NCBI GenBank assembly: GCA_001918935.1
Contig: MNGW01000133.1
Location: forward strand, 13,514 to 46,524
Source of the DNA: Acidobacteriales bacterium 13_1_40CM_3_55_5
GTDB lineage: Bacteria; Acidobacteriota; Terriglobia; Terriglobales; Acidobacteriaceae
Direction of reading: 5' to 3'
Length of the DNA stretch: 33,011 nucleotides
Shown: in pieces, positions 17,328 through 25,473 of the stretch
Layout of the letters: every line of letters starts with the position of its first letter
How positions within the stretch are numbered: the stretch's first letter is position 1
Made by a program: the position numbers and the translations under genes
The notes under the pieces: model-generated
Databases searched by the model: none
Seen by the model: the letters and a program-made list of their open reading frames with translations, nothing else
Told to the model about the DNA's origin: nothing

Positions 17328-17343
17328 TGGAGCTTTATTTGCT
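17328..17343 (+). promoter_or_regulatory. Sigma-54-type (-24/-12) promoter for the kinase/NtrC operon
   Basis: TGGAGCTTTATTTGCT has TGG at -24 and TTGCT at -12, with exactly 10 nt between GG (17329-17330) and GC (17341-17342). Transcription would start near 17354, leaving a 75-nt leader. The half-site cluster ends about 45 bp upstream of the -24 element. The -24 box is weaker than that of the che promoter (TGGAG rather than TGGCA). Confidence 0.55.
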
Positions 17344-17352
17344 TGACTCAAA

Positions 17353-17382
17353 TTGAGATTAGAAGCTAATTTGCTGTATATT
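17353..17382 (+). promoter_or_regulatory. Alternative sigma-70-like promoter for the kinase gene
   Basis: TTGAGA (17353-17358) and TATATT (17377-17382) are separated by 18 bp. This would start transcription close to the kinase gene and could give basal expression alongside the sigma-54-type promoter. Chance AT-rich matching is not excluded. Confidence 0.3.
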
Positions 17383-17428
17383 CAAGTACTTGTAGTTCCA
17401 TGAGCTCTTTAAGTGCAGGGTCTAAGCC

Positions 17429-20400
17429 ATGCCAGCTGGAGATACGAGCGTCATGGAGGGAGCAACGCCACGGTTGGATGAGGCGTTTCAAAAGCTGCTC
17501 CTGCGATTCTCGGCTGCGGCAGCGAAAGGAATCGATGCTCCTGCGCTAATCCGTCTATTCTGCCGGGCTACACGGGAATTCTTTCGTGTGGATGGAACGT
17601 ACTTCTGGAGTGTGCTTTCTTCCTCCGAGATGGTTGGGACGGAAGCGGACGGTTTGCAGGCAGAATCCTTTCGAGGTAAACGCCTGAAGGCCAGTCAAAG
17701 CGCCGTGGCGCTGGAGGCGGTTCGGCTGCGCAAGACGGTCTATGTGAATCGCCTGGATCCCGCCCGCTACCCGTTGGCGGGCGAATTTCGTGCCCGATCT
17801 CTGATGGCGGCGCCGCTGGTGGTTTCGAACGAGGTAATTGGTGCGGCAGTGTTTTTGCATGCCTCGGACAGGGATTTCTTCTCCGAGGACTTATCAGCCA
17901 AGGCGACGATCCTGGCTGGTCAACTGGGCAGCTTATTGGAAGCCAGCCGTCTCTCTCAGGTTTCACGTGAGGAGCGCCGCCGCGCCGAAATCCTGGCCGA
18001 AGTGGCCCAGGCGATCCATTCCGTGCCGGCTGCGTCTGCTGTGGTCGAGGCCGTGGCGGATCGTCTGCGGGTCTTGCTGCGCACTCGCCTGGTATGCATC
18101 CTGTTACGCGAAGGAGGGGCATTCGGCCTGCGTGCCGTCTCGGCTGAATCGCCGCAACTGGCAGGATCAGTCCGTACCCGTCACGATCGCAAAGGTCTGC
18201 ATTTTGCCGCTGACCTGGCGATGCGCGCGATTGCTGCTGGCGAACCTATCAGCGTTGCAATCGATCCCAGCAGCCACGCTTTGGGAGACTTGGTGCCGGC
18301 GGGCATGCTGATCGCAGCTCCTTTCCGAACTTCAGTCAGCCAGGGTGCGGTGCTGGTCTACCCTCGCCAGGAGGGCGCTTTCAACGCGGAAGATAAGTCC
18401 TTGGTTTCCGCAGTGGCCGGTTTTGGCGCTGTCGCCATTGCCAATGCGGAGCTCTACGCCACTGCCCAGGCACAAGCGCATGAGCTGCATCAGTTGCTCG
18501 ATATCTCGTCCGAACTGGGATCGATCGGGCATCTCGATGAGTTCATGCAGCAATTCGTGCTGCGGGCCAGTGATTTCCTGGGTTTCAGCCGCGCTTTCAT
18601 AGGGTTGCTGGAAGATGGCGTTTTTCACCTGCGTTGGGGAACTGACAACGGGGTGGCCGATCCCATGGATCACGAGTTTCCCGAAGGCACCGCCCACCGA
18701 GCTTTGACCAACAAAGAGGTTTTTTGGACGGACGATCCCAAGAAGGTTCCCGACGCGAATCTGGAAATGATTGGCAAGTTGAAGGTACGGCAAATATTGG
18801 CCGTGCCGCTGCTGGGTAGCGATGGCCAGGTCTTAGGCATGTTTGGTGTACTCGATCGAGTGGACCGGCAGGGAATTTCTCAGGAGGATATTCGCCGCGC
18901 CCAGGTTTTAGCGGCGCAAGCAGCCATTGTGCTGGAGGTTACTCGCAATCTGGATCAGTCTGAGCAACATCGGCGCCGTGCCGAATCATTGATGGGCTTG
19001 GCCCTCGAATTGAATCCACTGCGCCGCCTTCCGGAATTCGCCAGGAGTTTTGTGGCCCGCGCCGCCGATATGATGGGCGCTCGCGGCGCAGCCTTGGTGG
19101 TCAAGCAGGATTCGGTCCTGGAAACCCTGGTGTTGTGGTCCGCCAGCAGCGACCTCCACCCGGAGATCTCGCTCTTGCGACGTTTCAGCCAAGCCGTGGG
19201 AGAAGCTTTATCCGGGCATCAGGATGCGATCATTTCCGCGCTGGCAACCGATCTTATCGGCCGGGAACTAGCTTTGGATTTGGAATGGAGCGAGTGCACC
19301 CTGGTGCGTCTGCTCGGCGCTACAGGAGAAATGGTTGGAGTACTTTGCCTTGGGGATCGCGGAAAGCCACTTACGGCGAATGACCAGCAACTTTTGCAAG
19401 CTATTGCCGGTCACGCTTCGGTTGCACTGGAGAATGCCCGTCTTTTCACTCACATGGAACAGGCGAACCGGCACTGGATCGAAATCTTCGACGCCATTAG
19501 CGATTTCATCGTGGCTCACGACGAATCTGGAAGCGTCCTGCGCGTAAACCGGTCGCTGGCAAACTTTATTGGGGTGCCACCGCAGGAATTGATTGGACTG
19601 AACATGTCCGCGCTGCTGGCAGTTGATAGCAGCGCGCCAGTTAACGTCTGCCCGTTTTGCCGCATGGGGAACGATGCCGCGGATGAGTACATCCATCCTG
19701 TGCTGGAACGCACCTACCTCGTGTCAAGCTCGCGCGTCCATGGCGCCGGCAACGAGGGCCCGCAAGTTATTCATGTGCTGAAAGACATCACCGATCGCCG
19801 TGAAGCGGAACGCCGCTACCGCGAGCTATTTGACAACGTCCAGGAAGGATTATTCTTTTCCACGCCGGATGGCCGTTTCGTCGAAGTGAACGATGCCCTG
19901 GTTCGCATGCTGGGCTATCGCAGCCGGGAAGAGTTGTTGCAAGTGGACATTCGTACCAAGATTTATGCTTCCCCCGAAAGACACCACGAATTCGCTGACG
20001 AGATGAACCAACACGGGGTGGTGCGCAACCGCGAGGAAACCCTTATCCGCCAGGATGGATCTGTAGTTCATGTCTTAATCAACGCGTTTGCGGTCCGCGA
20101 CACGCAAGATAGGATTTTGCAATACCGCGGTTTGATGCTCGATATCAGCGGTCTAAAGAGCTTCCAGGCAGAATTGCAGCGTGAACGCGACTTCTCCGGC
20201 AAAATTCTTAACAATACCCAGAGCTTGATCCTGGTAGTTGATACCGCGGGCTTAGTGAGCTACGGCAACCGGCGTTGGTATGACATGGGTTATGAGCAGC
20301 GGGAACTGCTGGGGAAACCGCTCGAAGATTTGGTCGCGCCTTCCCGACGCCAAGTCTTCAACGATGCGTTTAATGCAACTCTGGCGGGCAATCAGGTTGA

Positions 20401-21274
20401 CAATTTGGACGTTCAAATCCTGCGCGGTGACGGACGAGTGGGCCAATTCTCGGTCAACCTGAGCCCGATGCGGGACGAGCAAGGCAACATCACCAGCCTA
20501 GTAGTGGTCATGACGGATATCACCGACGCGGCTACTCTCCAGTCCAAGTTAATGCACGCGGAAAAGATGGCCGCTGTAGGCCAACTGGTTTCAGGTGTCG
20601 CTCACGAGGTCAATAACCCGCTTACCGCCATCCTGGGTTTTGCCGACCTGCTCATGGAAAATAGCGACGTTCCGGAAAGTGCGCGCAAAGATCTGCGCGT
20701 CATCCTGCAGGAGGCACAACGAACCAAGCAGATCGTCCAGAACCTCCTGAGCTTTGCCCGTCAGATGCCGCCGCACCGTAAGGCGGTGCAGGTGAATAGT
20801 ATTCTTCGTCGCACAGTTCAGTTGCGTGCTTATGACTTTCACAGCCATGGAGTCACGGTCATCGAGCGCCTGGAGCAAGATATCCCTCACGTAATCGGGG
20901 ATTCACAACAGCTCCAACAGGTATTCCTCAATATTCTGAATAATGCCTACGATGCGGTGCGTGAAACTGGCCGGCCGGCGCGCATCGAGCTCATGACTGC
21001 TGGGATGGGCAACGTTGTCGAGGTTTCATTCAAGGATAATGGTCACGGGATCACGCATTCGGACCGCATTTTCGATCCCTTCTTCACCACCAAAGAAGTG
21101 GGAAAGGGAACTGGTCTTGGCTTGAGCATTTGTTACGGAATTGTGCGGGAGCACGGGGGAGAGATTCTCTGTCATAACAATGTGGGCGACGAGGGAGCCA
21201 CCTTCGTCGTTCGCCTGCCGGCTTCATCAGAACCGGCCCCGGTCGGGATTGTTGCGGGAGTTATGCAATCATGA
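17429..21274 (+). CDS. Large soluble hybrid-sensor histidine kinase: four GAF, three PAS, HisKA, HATPase
   Basis: This 1281-residue protein has no membrane span. By eye there are four GAF-like modules (about 22-180, 190-345, 352-505, 515-672), then three PAS modules (about 676-790, 795-915, 918-1035), each followed by a PAC-like tail such as HVLKDITDRREAERRYRELF. The kinase core has phospho-His1059 in SGVAHEVNNPLTAILGFADL, an N box in QQVFLNILNNAYDAV, G1 DNGHGI and G2 GKGTGLGLSI. This HisKA type is typical of NtrB-like kinases that pair with sigma-54 activators. PAS1 includes a CPFC pair (around 735), a possible metal or redox site. It overlaps the next receiver gene by 4 bp. The start at 17429 is preferred; Met9 is an alternative. 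Confidence 0.93.
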   Translation: MPAGDTSVMEGATPRLDEAFQKLLLRFSAAAAKGIDAPALIRLFCRATREFFRVDGTYFWSVLSSSEMVGTEADGLQAESFRGKRLKASQSAVALEAVRLRKTVYVNRLDPARYPLAGEFRARSLMAAPLVVSNEVIGAAVFLHASDRDFFSEDLSAKATILAGQLGSLLEASRLSQVSREERRRAEILAEVAQAIHSVPAASAVVEAVADRLRVLLRTRLVCILLREGGAFGLRAVSAESPQLAGSVRTRHDRKGLHFAADLAMRAIAAGEPISVAIDPSSHALGDLVPAGMLIAAPFRTSVSQGAVLVYPRQEGAFNAEDKSLVSAVAGFGAVAIANAELYATAQAQAHELHQLLDISSELGSIGHLDEFMQQFVLRASDFLGFSRAFIGLLEDGVFHLRWGTDNGVADPMDHEFPEGTAHRALTNKEVFWTDDPKKVPDANLEMIGKLKVRQILAVPLLGSDGQVLGMFGVLDRVDRQGISQEDIRRAQVLAAQAAIVLEVTRNLDQSEQHRRRAESLMGLALELNPLRRLPEFARSFVARAADMMGARGAALVVKQDSVLETLVLWSASSDLHPEISLLRRFSQAVGEALSGHQDAIISALATDLIGRELALDLEWSECTLVRLLGATGEMVGVLCLGDRGKPLTANDQQLLQAIAGHASVALENARLFTHMEQANRHWIEIFDAISDFIVAHDESGSVLRVNRSLANFIGVPPQELIGLNMSALLAVDSSAPVNVCPFCRMGNDAADEYIHPVLERTYLVSSSRVHGAGNEGPQVIHVLKDITDRREAERRYRELFDNVQEGLFFSTPDGRFVEVNDALVRMLGYRSREELLQVDIRTKIYASPERHHEFADEMNQHGVVRNREETLIRQDGSVVHVLINAFAVRDTQDRILQYRGLMLDISGLKSFQAELQRERDFSGKILNNTQSLILVVDTAGLVSYGNRRWYDMGYEQRELLGKPLEDLVAPSRRQVFNDAFNATLAGNQVDNLDVQILRGDGRVGQFSVNLSPMRDEQGNITSLVVVMTDITDAATLQSKLMHAEKMAAVGQLVSGVAHEVNNPLTAILGFADLLMENSDVPESARKDLRVILQEAQRTKQIVQNLLSFARQMPPHRKAVQVNSILRRTVQLRAYDFHSHGVTVIERLEQDIPHVIGDSQQLQQVFLNILNNAYDAVRETGRPARIELMTAGMGNVVEVSFKDNGHGITHSDRIFDPFFTTKEVGKGTGLGLSICYGIVREHGGEILCHNNVGDEGATFVVRLPASSEPAPVGIVAGVMQS

Positions 21275-21672
21275 CACTGCCTTCCGCCAAACCAGAGGCC
21301 TTGCCGGTCCTGCTCATTGAGGACGAACCTGGTGTGATGGCTTACGTCCGCGCCACCCTGGAACGCAATGGCTACACTGTGGTGTGTGCTGAGTCTGGCG
21401 CGGAGGGCGTTCGAATATTGGAATCCGGAGAATTTCTGGGTGTGGTTTCCGATATGCGCACCCCCGGCGGCATAGATGGCGCGGATGTACACGCCTGGAT
21501 TTCGCAGCACCGTCCTGAGCTTATTTCACGGATTGTTTTCATCACCGGCGACATCGCCAGCGAGGACACTGTTTCCACGCTGCGACGAACCGGAGCACCC
21601 TGCGTGGAGAAACCCTTTCGAGTGCGGCAGTTCATTTCAGTGATCGAGAATGCTATGGGGAAGGCACTGTGA
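21271..21672 (+). CDS. Single-domain response regulator between kinase and NtrC-type activator
   Basis: This 133-residue receiver has the acidic pair in LLIEDEPGVM, phosphoacceptor Asp61 in GVVSDMRTPGGIDG, Thr in VFITGDIASEDT, and Lys in CVEKPFRVRQF. It has no output domain. It overlaps the kinase by 4 bp (ATGA) and the activator by 4 bp (GTGA), so all three are probably made in fixed proportion. It may be a phosphate sink, a phosphorelay intermediate, or a competitor of the activator for the kinase. The loop after Asp61 (RTPGGIDG) resembles receivers found in hybrid NtrB-type kinases, suggesting it derived from a detached hybrid receiver. Confidence 0.92.
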   Translation: MTLPSAKPEALPVLLIEDEPGVMAYVRATLERNGYTVVCAESGAEGVRILESGEFLGVVSDMRTPGGIDGADVHAWISQHRPELISRIVFITGDIASEDTVSTLRRTGAPCVEKPFRVRQFISVIENAMGKAL

Positions 21673-23084
21673 GTGATGACTTACGTATCCGCCTGCTGAT
21701 TGTGGATGACGAACAGAGCATCCGCAAACTGTGCATGACCGTGGGTGAGGCGCTCGGCTTTGCTTGTATAGAAGCGGATAGCGGCGAATCCGCTCTTGCC
21801 CTGCTCGAGGAGCAACCTGCTCATATCATTCTGACTGATATGGTCATGCCTAACATGTCCGGTCTCGAGTTTCTGGAACGCGTGAAAAAGCTGTTTCCTC
21901 GCACCGAAGTCGCGGTCATGACGGGTCACGGTTCAGTGGAAACCGCAGTGCAGGCGATGAAGCTCGGAGCTTACGATTACATCAGCAAACCCTTCTCCCC
22001 GCTTGAAGAGCTGCGCCTGTTCCTGCGACGCATGGCCGAAAAGATACGCTTGGTGGAAGAAAATCAGTTTCTGCGCGAACGCATGGATACAGAAACCGAG
22101 CTGCACGGAATTGTCGGCGCCTCGACCAAGATTCAGGATGTGCTGCGCATGATTTCGCGGCTGAAAGATACGCGAACTCCGGTTCTGATCGCGGGCGAGA
22201 GCGGTACAGGCAAAGAACTGGTTGCCCGCGCCATTCATTTCCGCGGCCCATTCGCCAATCGTCCATTTGTCGCGGTGGACTGCGGATCGCTGGTGCCGAC
22301 GTTGATCGAGAGTGAACTTTTCGGATACGAAAAAGGCGCATTCACCGGCGCATTGAAGTCGAAGACAGGATTATTCCAGTCGGCCAATGGAGGAACAATA
22401 TTTCTGGACGAAATCGGAGAACTACCGCTGGAACAGCAAGCCAAGCTGCTCCGTGTGTTGCAGGAAAAAGAAGTGCGCCCTGTGGGCAGCAATCAAAAAG
22501 TAAAAGTCGATGTGCGGATAATTGCCGCCACCAACCGCGATCTCGAGGCCGAATATCGCAATGGCACTTTCCGCAAAGATCTTTATTTCCGTCTTAACGT
22601 AGTCACTGTCCATCTTCCATCGTTGCGCGAGCGACGCTCCGATATCCCTATGCTGGCGCATTGGTTTCTTGATCGTTACGCTCCTGGCGATGACATCCAG
22701 GTGACCACTGCAGCTATGAAATGCCTGCTGCAATATGACTGGCCGGGGAATGTGCGCGAACTAGAGAACTCGATCGAACGCGCGGTTGCCTTGGGTGACC
22801 GTCGGACCATCGACATGAATGATCTGCCTCCCACCATTGCATCGGCATCTTCTTCCCCCGACTCCGGCTTGGAGTTACCCTCATCGAGTCTTAGTTCCAC
22901 CGATCTGGAAGACATTGAACGCGCCACTATCCAGAGAGTTTTCGAACAAGTGAAGGGTGATAAGGCCTTGGCGGGAAAGATGCTCGGCATCAGCCGTGCC
23001 ACGCTTTACCGGAAGCTGAAGCGCTATAACATTGGGCCGCGGCAGGCTCTTGCCGCACCACCTACCAGTCAAGCACTGCAATAA
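21669..23084 (+). CDS. NtrC-family sigma-54-dependent response regulator
   Basis: This 471-residue activator has a receiver (Asp57 in [13 protein letters not shown]), an AAA+ sigma-54 interaction domain, and a Fis-type helix-turn-helix. Walker A is GESGTGKE (176-183), the GAFTGA loop that contacts sigma-54 is intact (223-228), Walker B is [10 protein letters not shown] (about 242-251), and [17 protein letters not shown] lies near 362-380. The recognition helix region [19 protein letters not shown] lies near the C-terminus. It should remodel sigma-54 holoenzyme at -24/-12 promoters when phosphorylated, probably by the kinase two genes upstream. It starts at GTG 21669, preceded by GGGGAAGG. The flanking TGAGAC sites are its likely targets. 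Confidence 0.96.
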   Translation: MSDDLRIRLLIVDDEQSIRKLCMTVGEALGFACIEADSGESALALLEEQPAHIILTDMVMPNMSGLEFLERVKKLFPRTEVAVMTGHGSVETAVQAMKLGAYDYISKPFSPLEELRLFLRRMAEKIRLVEENQFLRERMDTETELHGIVGASTKIQDVLRMISRLKDTRTPVLIAGESGTGKELVARAIHFRGPFANRPFVAVDCGSLVPTLIESELFGYEKGAFTGALKSKTGLFQSANGGTIFLDEIGELPLEQQAKLLRVLQEKEVRPVGSNQKVKVDVRIIAATNRDLEAEYRNGTFRKDLYFRLNVVTVHLPSLRERRSDIPMLAHWFLDRYAPGDDIQVTTAAMKCLLQYDWPGNVRELENSIERAVALGDRRTIDMNDLPPTIASASSSPDSGLELPSSSLSSTDLEDIERATIQRVFEQVKGDKALAGKMLGISRATLYRKLKRYNIGPRQALAAPPTSQALQ

Positions 23085-23122
23085 GCGAAGGGCCATCGGC
23101 GTCCAAATTCACGAAGAGAAGC

Positions 23123-23145
23123 TGAGACGAGTCTCACAGTGAGAC
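23123..23145. promoter_or_regulatory. Triple TGAGAC/GTCTCA half-site array upstream of the PilZ-like operon
   Basis: TGAGAC (23123-23128), GTCTCAC (23131-23137) and GTGAGAC (23139-23145) alternate in orientation. They form two overlapping palindromes, TGAGAC-GA-GTCTCA and GTCTCAC-A-GTGAGAC. The array lies 85-107 bp upstream of a sigma-54-like promoter and 39 bp after the NtrC-type stop. It matches the cluster at 17232-17283, supporting a common binding protein. A transcription-terminator hairpin is a less likely alternative, as no U tract follows. Confidence 0.65.
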
Positions 23146-23229
23146 ATTTGTAGCCTCTGTCCCGTGCGACCCGGATCAGTAGCTGTTTCTTAATCAATGT
23201 CTTAGAGGCGATTCAGAGTCCAGAGTCTT

Positions 23230-23245
23230 TGGCTGCGCTCGTGCA
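23230..23245 (+). promoter_or_regulatory. Sigma-54-like promoter before the PilZ-like operon
   Basis: TGGCTGCGCTCGTGCA carries TGGC at -24 and GTGCA at -12, with exactly 10 nt between GG (23231-23232) and GC (23243-23244). The -12 box differs from TTGCA at one base. Transcription would begin near 23257, about 70 nt before the TTG start of the next gene. Confidence 0.5.
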
Positions 23246-23326
23246 TTCCGTCTCTTGGGATCGGTCTGTATTCCCAGACGCAGTCAGATGATCGGTCCGC
23301 AGGATAACGCTCACATCGAGGTCTAG

Positions 23327-23677
23327 TTGCCCAGAGAAGCCACAGCACCGGGACGATCTTCCCGCGAAAGCTCAACTGCCAAGCTGGCGAAGTTCTTTCC
23401 GGATTCGACCCCACTTCGCATCGCCGTTTCTTTGACTCGGGTGGAAGGGAAAGGCGGAATTGCCAGCGAGAGCACGGTCATCGAATTCGGTACGCCGCAC
23501 GAGGTACTTTTCGCCTCGACATTGCCCCTGGAATTTGCCGACAAGCTGCGACTGCGTAATTCCGACGGCACGCTGGACGTCGAAGCATGCGTCGTGGCCC
23601 TGCAATATAACGGCTCACGAACCGCGGTGGCTGCACGCTTTACCCAAGAGGTCGCGAATTGGATCGTGAAACCATGA
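23327..23677 (+). CDS. PilZ-like small protein (divergent)
   Basis: This frame of about 116 residues has an early basic segment (RIAVSLTRVEGKGG) and a following beta-rich part: ESTVIEF, HEVLFASTLPLEFADKLRLR, EACVVALQYNGSRTAVAARF, then a terminal Trp-Ile-Val. This order of strands resembles PilZ domains, which bind cyclic di-GMP. However, the RxxxR and D/NxSxxG ligand motifs are not evident, so it may be a non-binding PilZ relative. The start is TTG at 23327 after GAGGT; no better start is seen, so the N-terminus is uncertain. It overlaps the next gene by 4 bp (ATGA), supporting reality and co-translation. Confidence 0.6.
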   Translation: MPREATAPGRSSRESSTAKLAKFFPDSTPLRIAVSLTRVEGKGGIASESTVIEFGTPHEVLFASTLPLEFADKLRLRNSDGTLDVEACVVALQYNGSRTAVAARFTQEVANWIVKP

Positions 23678-24678
23678 GTACCCTCCCGGAATCCGACGAA
23701 TCAGCAGCCGAGTGGCAGGAGTTGCTTCTCCTTTACCCCCTCTATTGCGCGCTCGACCGGGAGTTCGTAATCGAGTTTCCACGCTGTAGTGACCTGGAAG
23801 GCGGAGTAGAGGCTCCGACGCAAGAGTCTGTCGAGCAGGCCCAGCAATGGTTCGCGGACATGGATCAGCGCATACAAGTCCATCAATTGCGCCAATTCCT
23901 GCAAACCACCACTCTGACCAGCGAGAACGGCTTGCGCGCCATGCTTCAGCATTACTTGGGCAAGCTGCAGCGCAGCAGTTCTGATCGCGACAAGATCGAC
24001 TTCCTGCTGGTTCAATTCTTTTCCCATTGTGCACCTTCTCGCCTGCAAGATGAAGATGTCGAAATTGCATATGTGGCCCAGGTCCTCGAACCTATTTTTA
24101 GCACTGGCGATTTCAGCGCTCCCGATTGGCTGGCGCCGCTCGATGAATACCTGCGCGCCGCCAACGATTGTCGCAGCCTGAATGATTTGCTCACCGCGGG
24201 CATCCTGGAAAAGGGAAGAAAGCTAAAAGCCAACGCGGGGGAGAAATATTTCGTGCCCGGTGCGATGGTGGCCTTCACCCGCTTCAGTTTTCTGATGCGG
24301 CGTGTTTTCTTTCGCTTGATGCATCAAGATCTCAATTCCATTCTGGACGGCCTGCGCGAACTCGAGGTACGAGGCGTGAGCACCCTGGATTGCCGCCGCG
24401 CACAATTTTCCGCAGACGAGCCGATCGCTCGGCTGCGTATGATATGCCAATCGTGGAAGGTGATGTTTCACGCCGAATACTCTTCTGGGCAGCCACTGCG
24501 CATGCTGGTGGACCTTCGCGCGGTGATCAATGCAGCATTAGCGCGGACGCCGACGAGCGCCAGCGCTCGCACTAAGACCGCCGCGGCAGGCGTCAATTCT
24601 TCTGCCAGCAATTCGGAAGCGCCAGAGTTCGTGGTTTCCAGCGATTCTCCTGATCGGAAGGACGACGGCAGCGCATAG
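23674..24678 (+). CDS. Unrecognised, mostly helical protein in the chemosensory regulon
   Basis: This protein has 334 residues from the ATG at 23674, which overlaps the PilZ-like stop. I do not recognise a family. It appears soluble with no signal peptide or membrane span. Visible features are a Leu-rich N-terminal helix (WQELLLLYPLYCALDREFVI), several amphipathic helices (HQLRQFLQTTTLTSENGLRA; RFSFLMRRVFFRLMHQDLNS), and a low-complexity Ala/Ser/Thr tail after about residue 285. It has no obvious catalytic motif. Its position between PilZ-like and receiver-like genes, with tight spacing, implies a role as a scaffold or adaptor in the same signalling pathway; this is inference. The frame is strongly coding-like and long relative to chance. 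Confidence 0.8.
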   Translation: MSTLPESDESAAEWQELLLLYPLYCALDREFVIEFPRCSDLEGGVEAPTQESVEQAQQWFADMDQRIQVHQLRQFLQTTTLTSENGLRAMLQHYLGKLQRSSSDRDKIDFLLVQFFSHCAPSRLQDEDVEIAYVAQVLEPIFSTGDFSAPDWLAPLDEYLRAANDCRSLNDLLTAGILEKGRKLKANAGEKYFVPGAMVAFTRFSFLMRRVFFRLMHQDLNSILDGLRELEVRGVSTLDCRRAQFSADEPIARLRMICQSWKVMFHAEYSSGQPLRMLVDLRAVINAALARTPTSASARTKTAAAGVNSSASNSEAPEFVVSSDSPDRKDDGSA

Positions 24679-24703
24679 GAACCGGGTGTCATCAGGAACG
24701 GAG

Positions 24704-25393
24704 ATGAAAGTGGACTTGCGTACAGTATTGATCATTTCGGATGACCCGGAATTTGCGCGCACCATCATGGCCCGATGGCAAAGCGAAAATAACATGCCGT
24801 CGTTCACCGTCATGAAAGGTGATCTCTGCCAGAAGCTGGACGCCGATAGTTTCGAAGTAGCCATTGTGGGTGCGGTGCGGCCAACTGTTCTTGTCCCCGT
24901 TCTCAAGGCGCTCGAGCCCTTGCCGAAGCCCGTGTTGTTCATATGGGACGGTGGTCAGGCCGTAGAAACGGTGCGCGGATCTCAATTGCGAGCGATGGTT
25001 CTGCGTCAGCAGGCGGGCTGGTTGGATGCTCTGGTACTGGTCGTATCGGAAGCATTGCGGCACTGCGAAACGCTGGCTCGTGCCATCCGCGTTGAAGAAG
25101 CCAATGTCTTACTGAAGCGTCAGGCCACACTGGGTCGTTACATTCTGGAAATGCGGCACAGTTTGAATAATGCGCTCACCTCCGTGTTGGGCAACGCTGA
25201 GTTACTTTTGCTCGAACCGGAGACGCTCTCCGCGGGCGCGCGCTCACAGATCGAAACCGTCCGCAACATGGCTTTACGTATGCACGAAATCCTACAGCGC
25301 TTTTCTTCCCTGGAAAAAGAGCTGACCGTGATCGAGAGGCAAATAGAGAAGGCAAGTACATCGAAGGCCCTAAAAGCGGCCTCGACTACGTAA
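24704..25393 (+). CDS. Degenerate receiver fused to a kinase-type dimerisation (DHp) domain, no ATPase
   Basis: This protein has 229 residues. Residues 1-120 look like a receiver (TVLIISDDPEFARTIMARW, then FEVAIVGAVRP, VLFIWDGG), but the phosphoacceptor Asp is replaced at the end of beta-3 (VAIVGAV). Residues 145-215 match a HisKA dimerisation/phosphotransfer helix pair, with His152 in EMRHSLNNALTSVLGNAELL, closely resembling the H box of the upstream kinase (VAHEVNNPLTAILGFADL). No HATPase domain follows. It could be a phosphotransferase like Spo0B, or a phosphatase/decoy that binds receivers. ATG 24704 has AGGA 6 nt upstream; a GTG at 24686 is an alternative. Confidence 0.75.
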   Translation: MKVDLRTVLIISDDPEFARTIMARWQSENNMPSFTVMKGDLCQKLDADSFEVAIVGAVRPTVLVPVLKALEPLPKPVLFIWDGGQAVETVRGSQLRAMVLRQQAGWLDALVLVVSEALRHCETLARAIRVEEANVLLKRQATLGRYILEMRHSLNNALTSVLGNAELLLLEPETLSAGARSQIETVRNMALRMHEILQRFSSLEKELTVIERQIEKASTSKALKAASTT

Positions 25394-25473
25394 CACCTAA
25401 GAGATCGAACCCTCCCCCGACCTATTCCTAAGCAGAAGTGCATTTTGTCAGGTTGGTCCGCGAGGAGTGAGCA

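Larger units (their letters stand above)
16983..17428. other. 446-bp divergent regulatory spacer between the che operon and the kinase operon
   Basis: No protein-coding or RNA gene is apparent. It holds the leader of the mcp transcript, a minus-strand sigma-54-like promoter, a cluster of TGAGAC-type half-sites, a plus-strand sigma-54-like promoter, and a possible sigma-70 promoter, each listed separately. Confidence 0.7.

Noticed and set aside
17321-17342. CGGCACC at 17321 as the -24 box of the kinase promoter
   Set aside because: Its distance to the TTGC at 17339-17342 is too long. The TGG at 17328 gives the correct 10-nt GG-GC spacing.
24538-24942. Minus-strand open frame opposite the unknown helical gene and the pseudo-receiver gene
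   Set aside because: It spans two convincing plus-strand genes and a junction, and shows no recognisable protein features.
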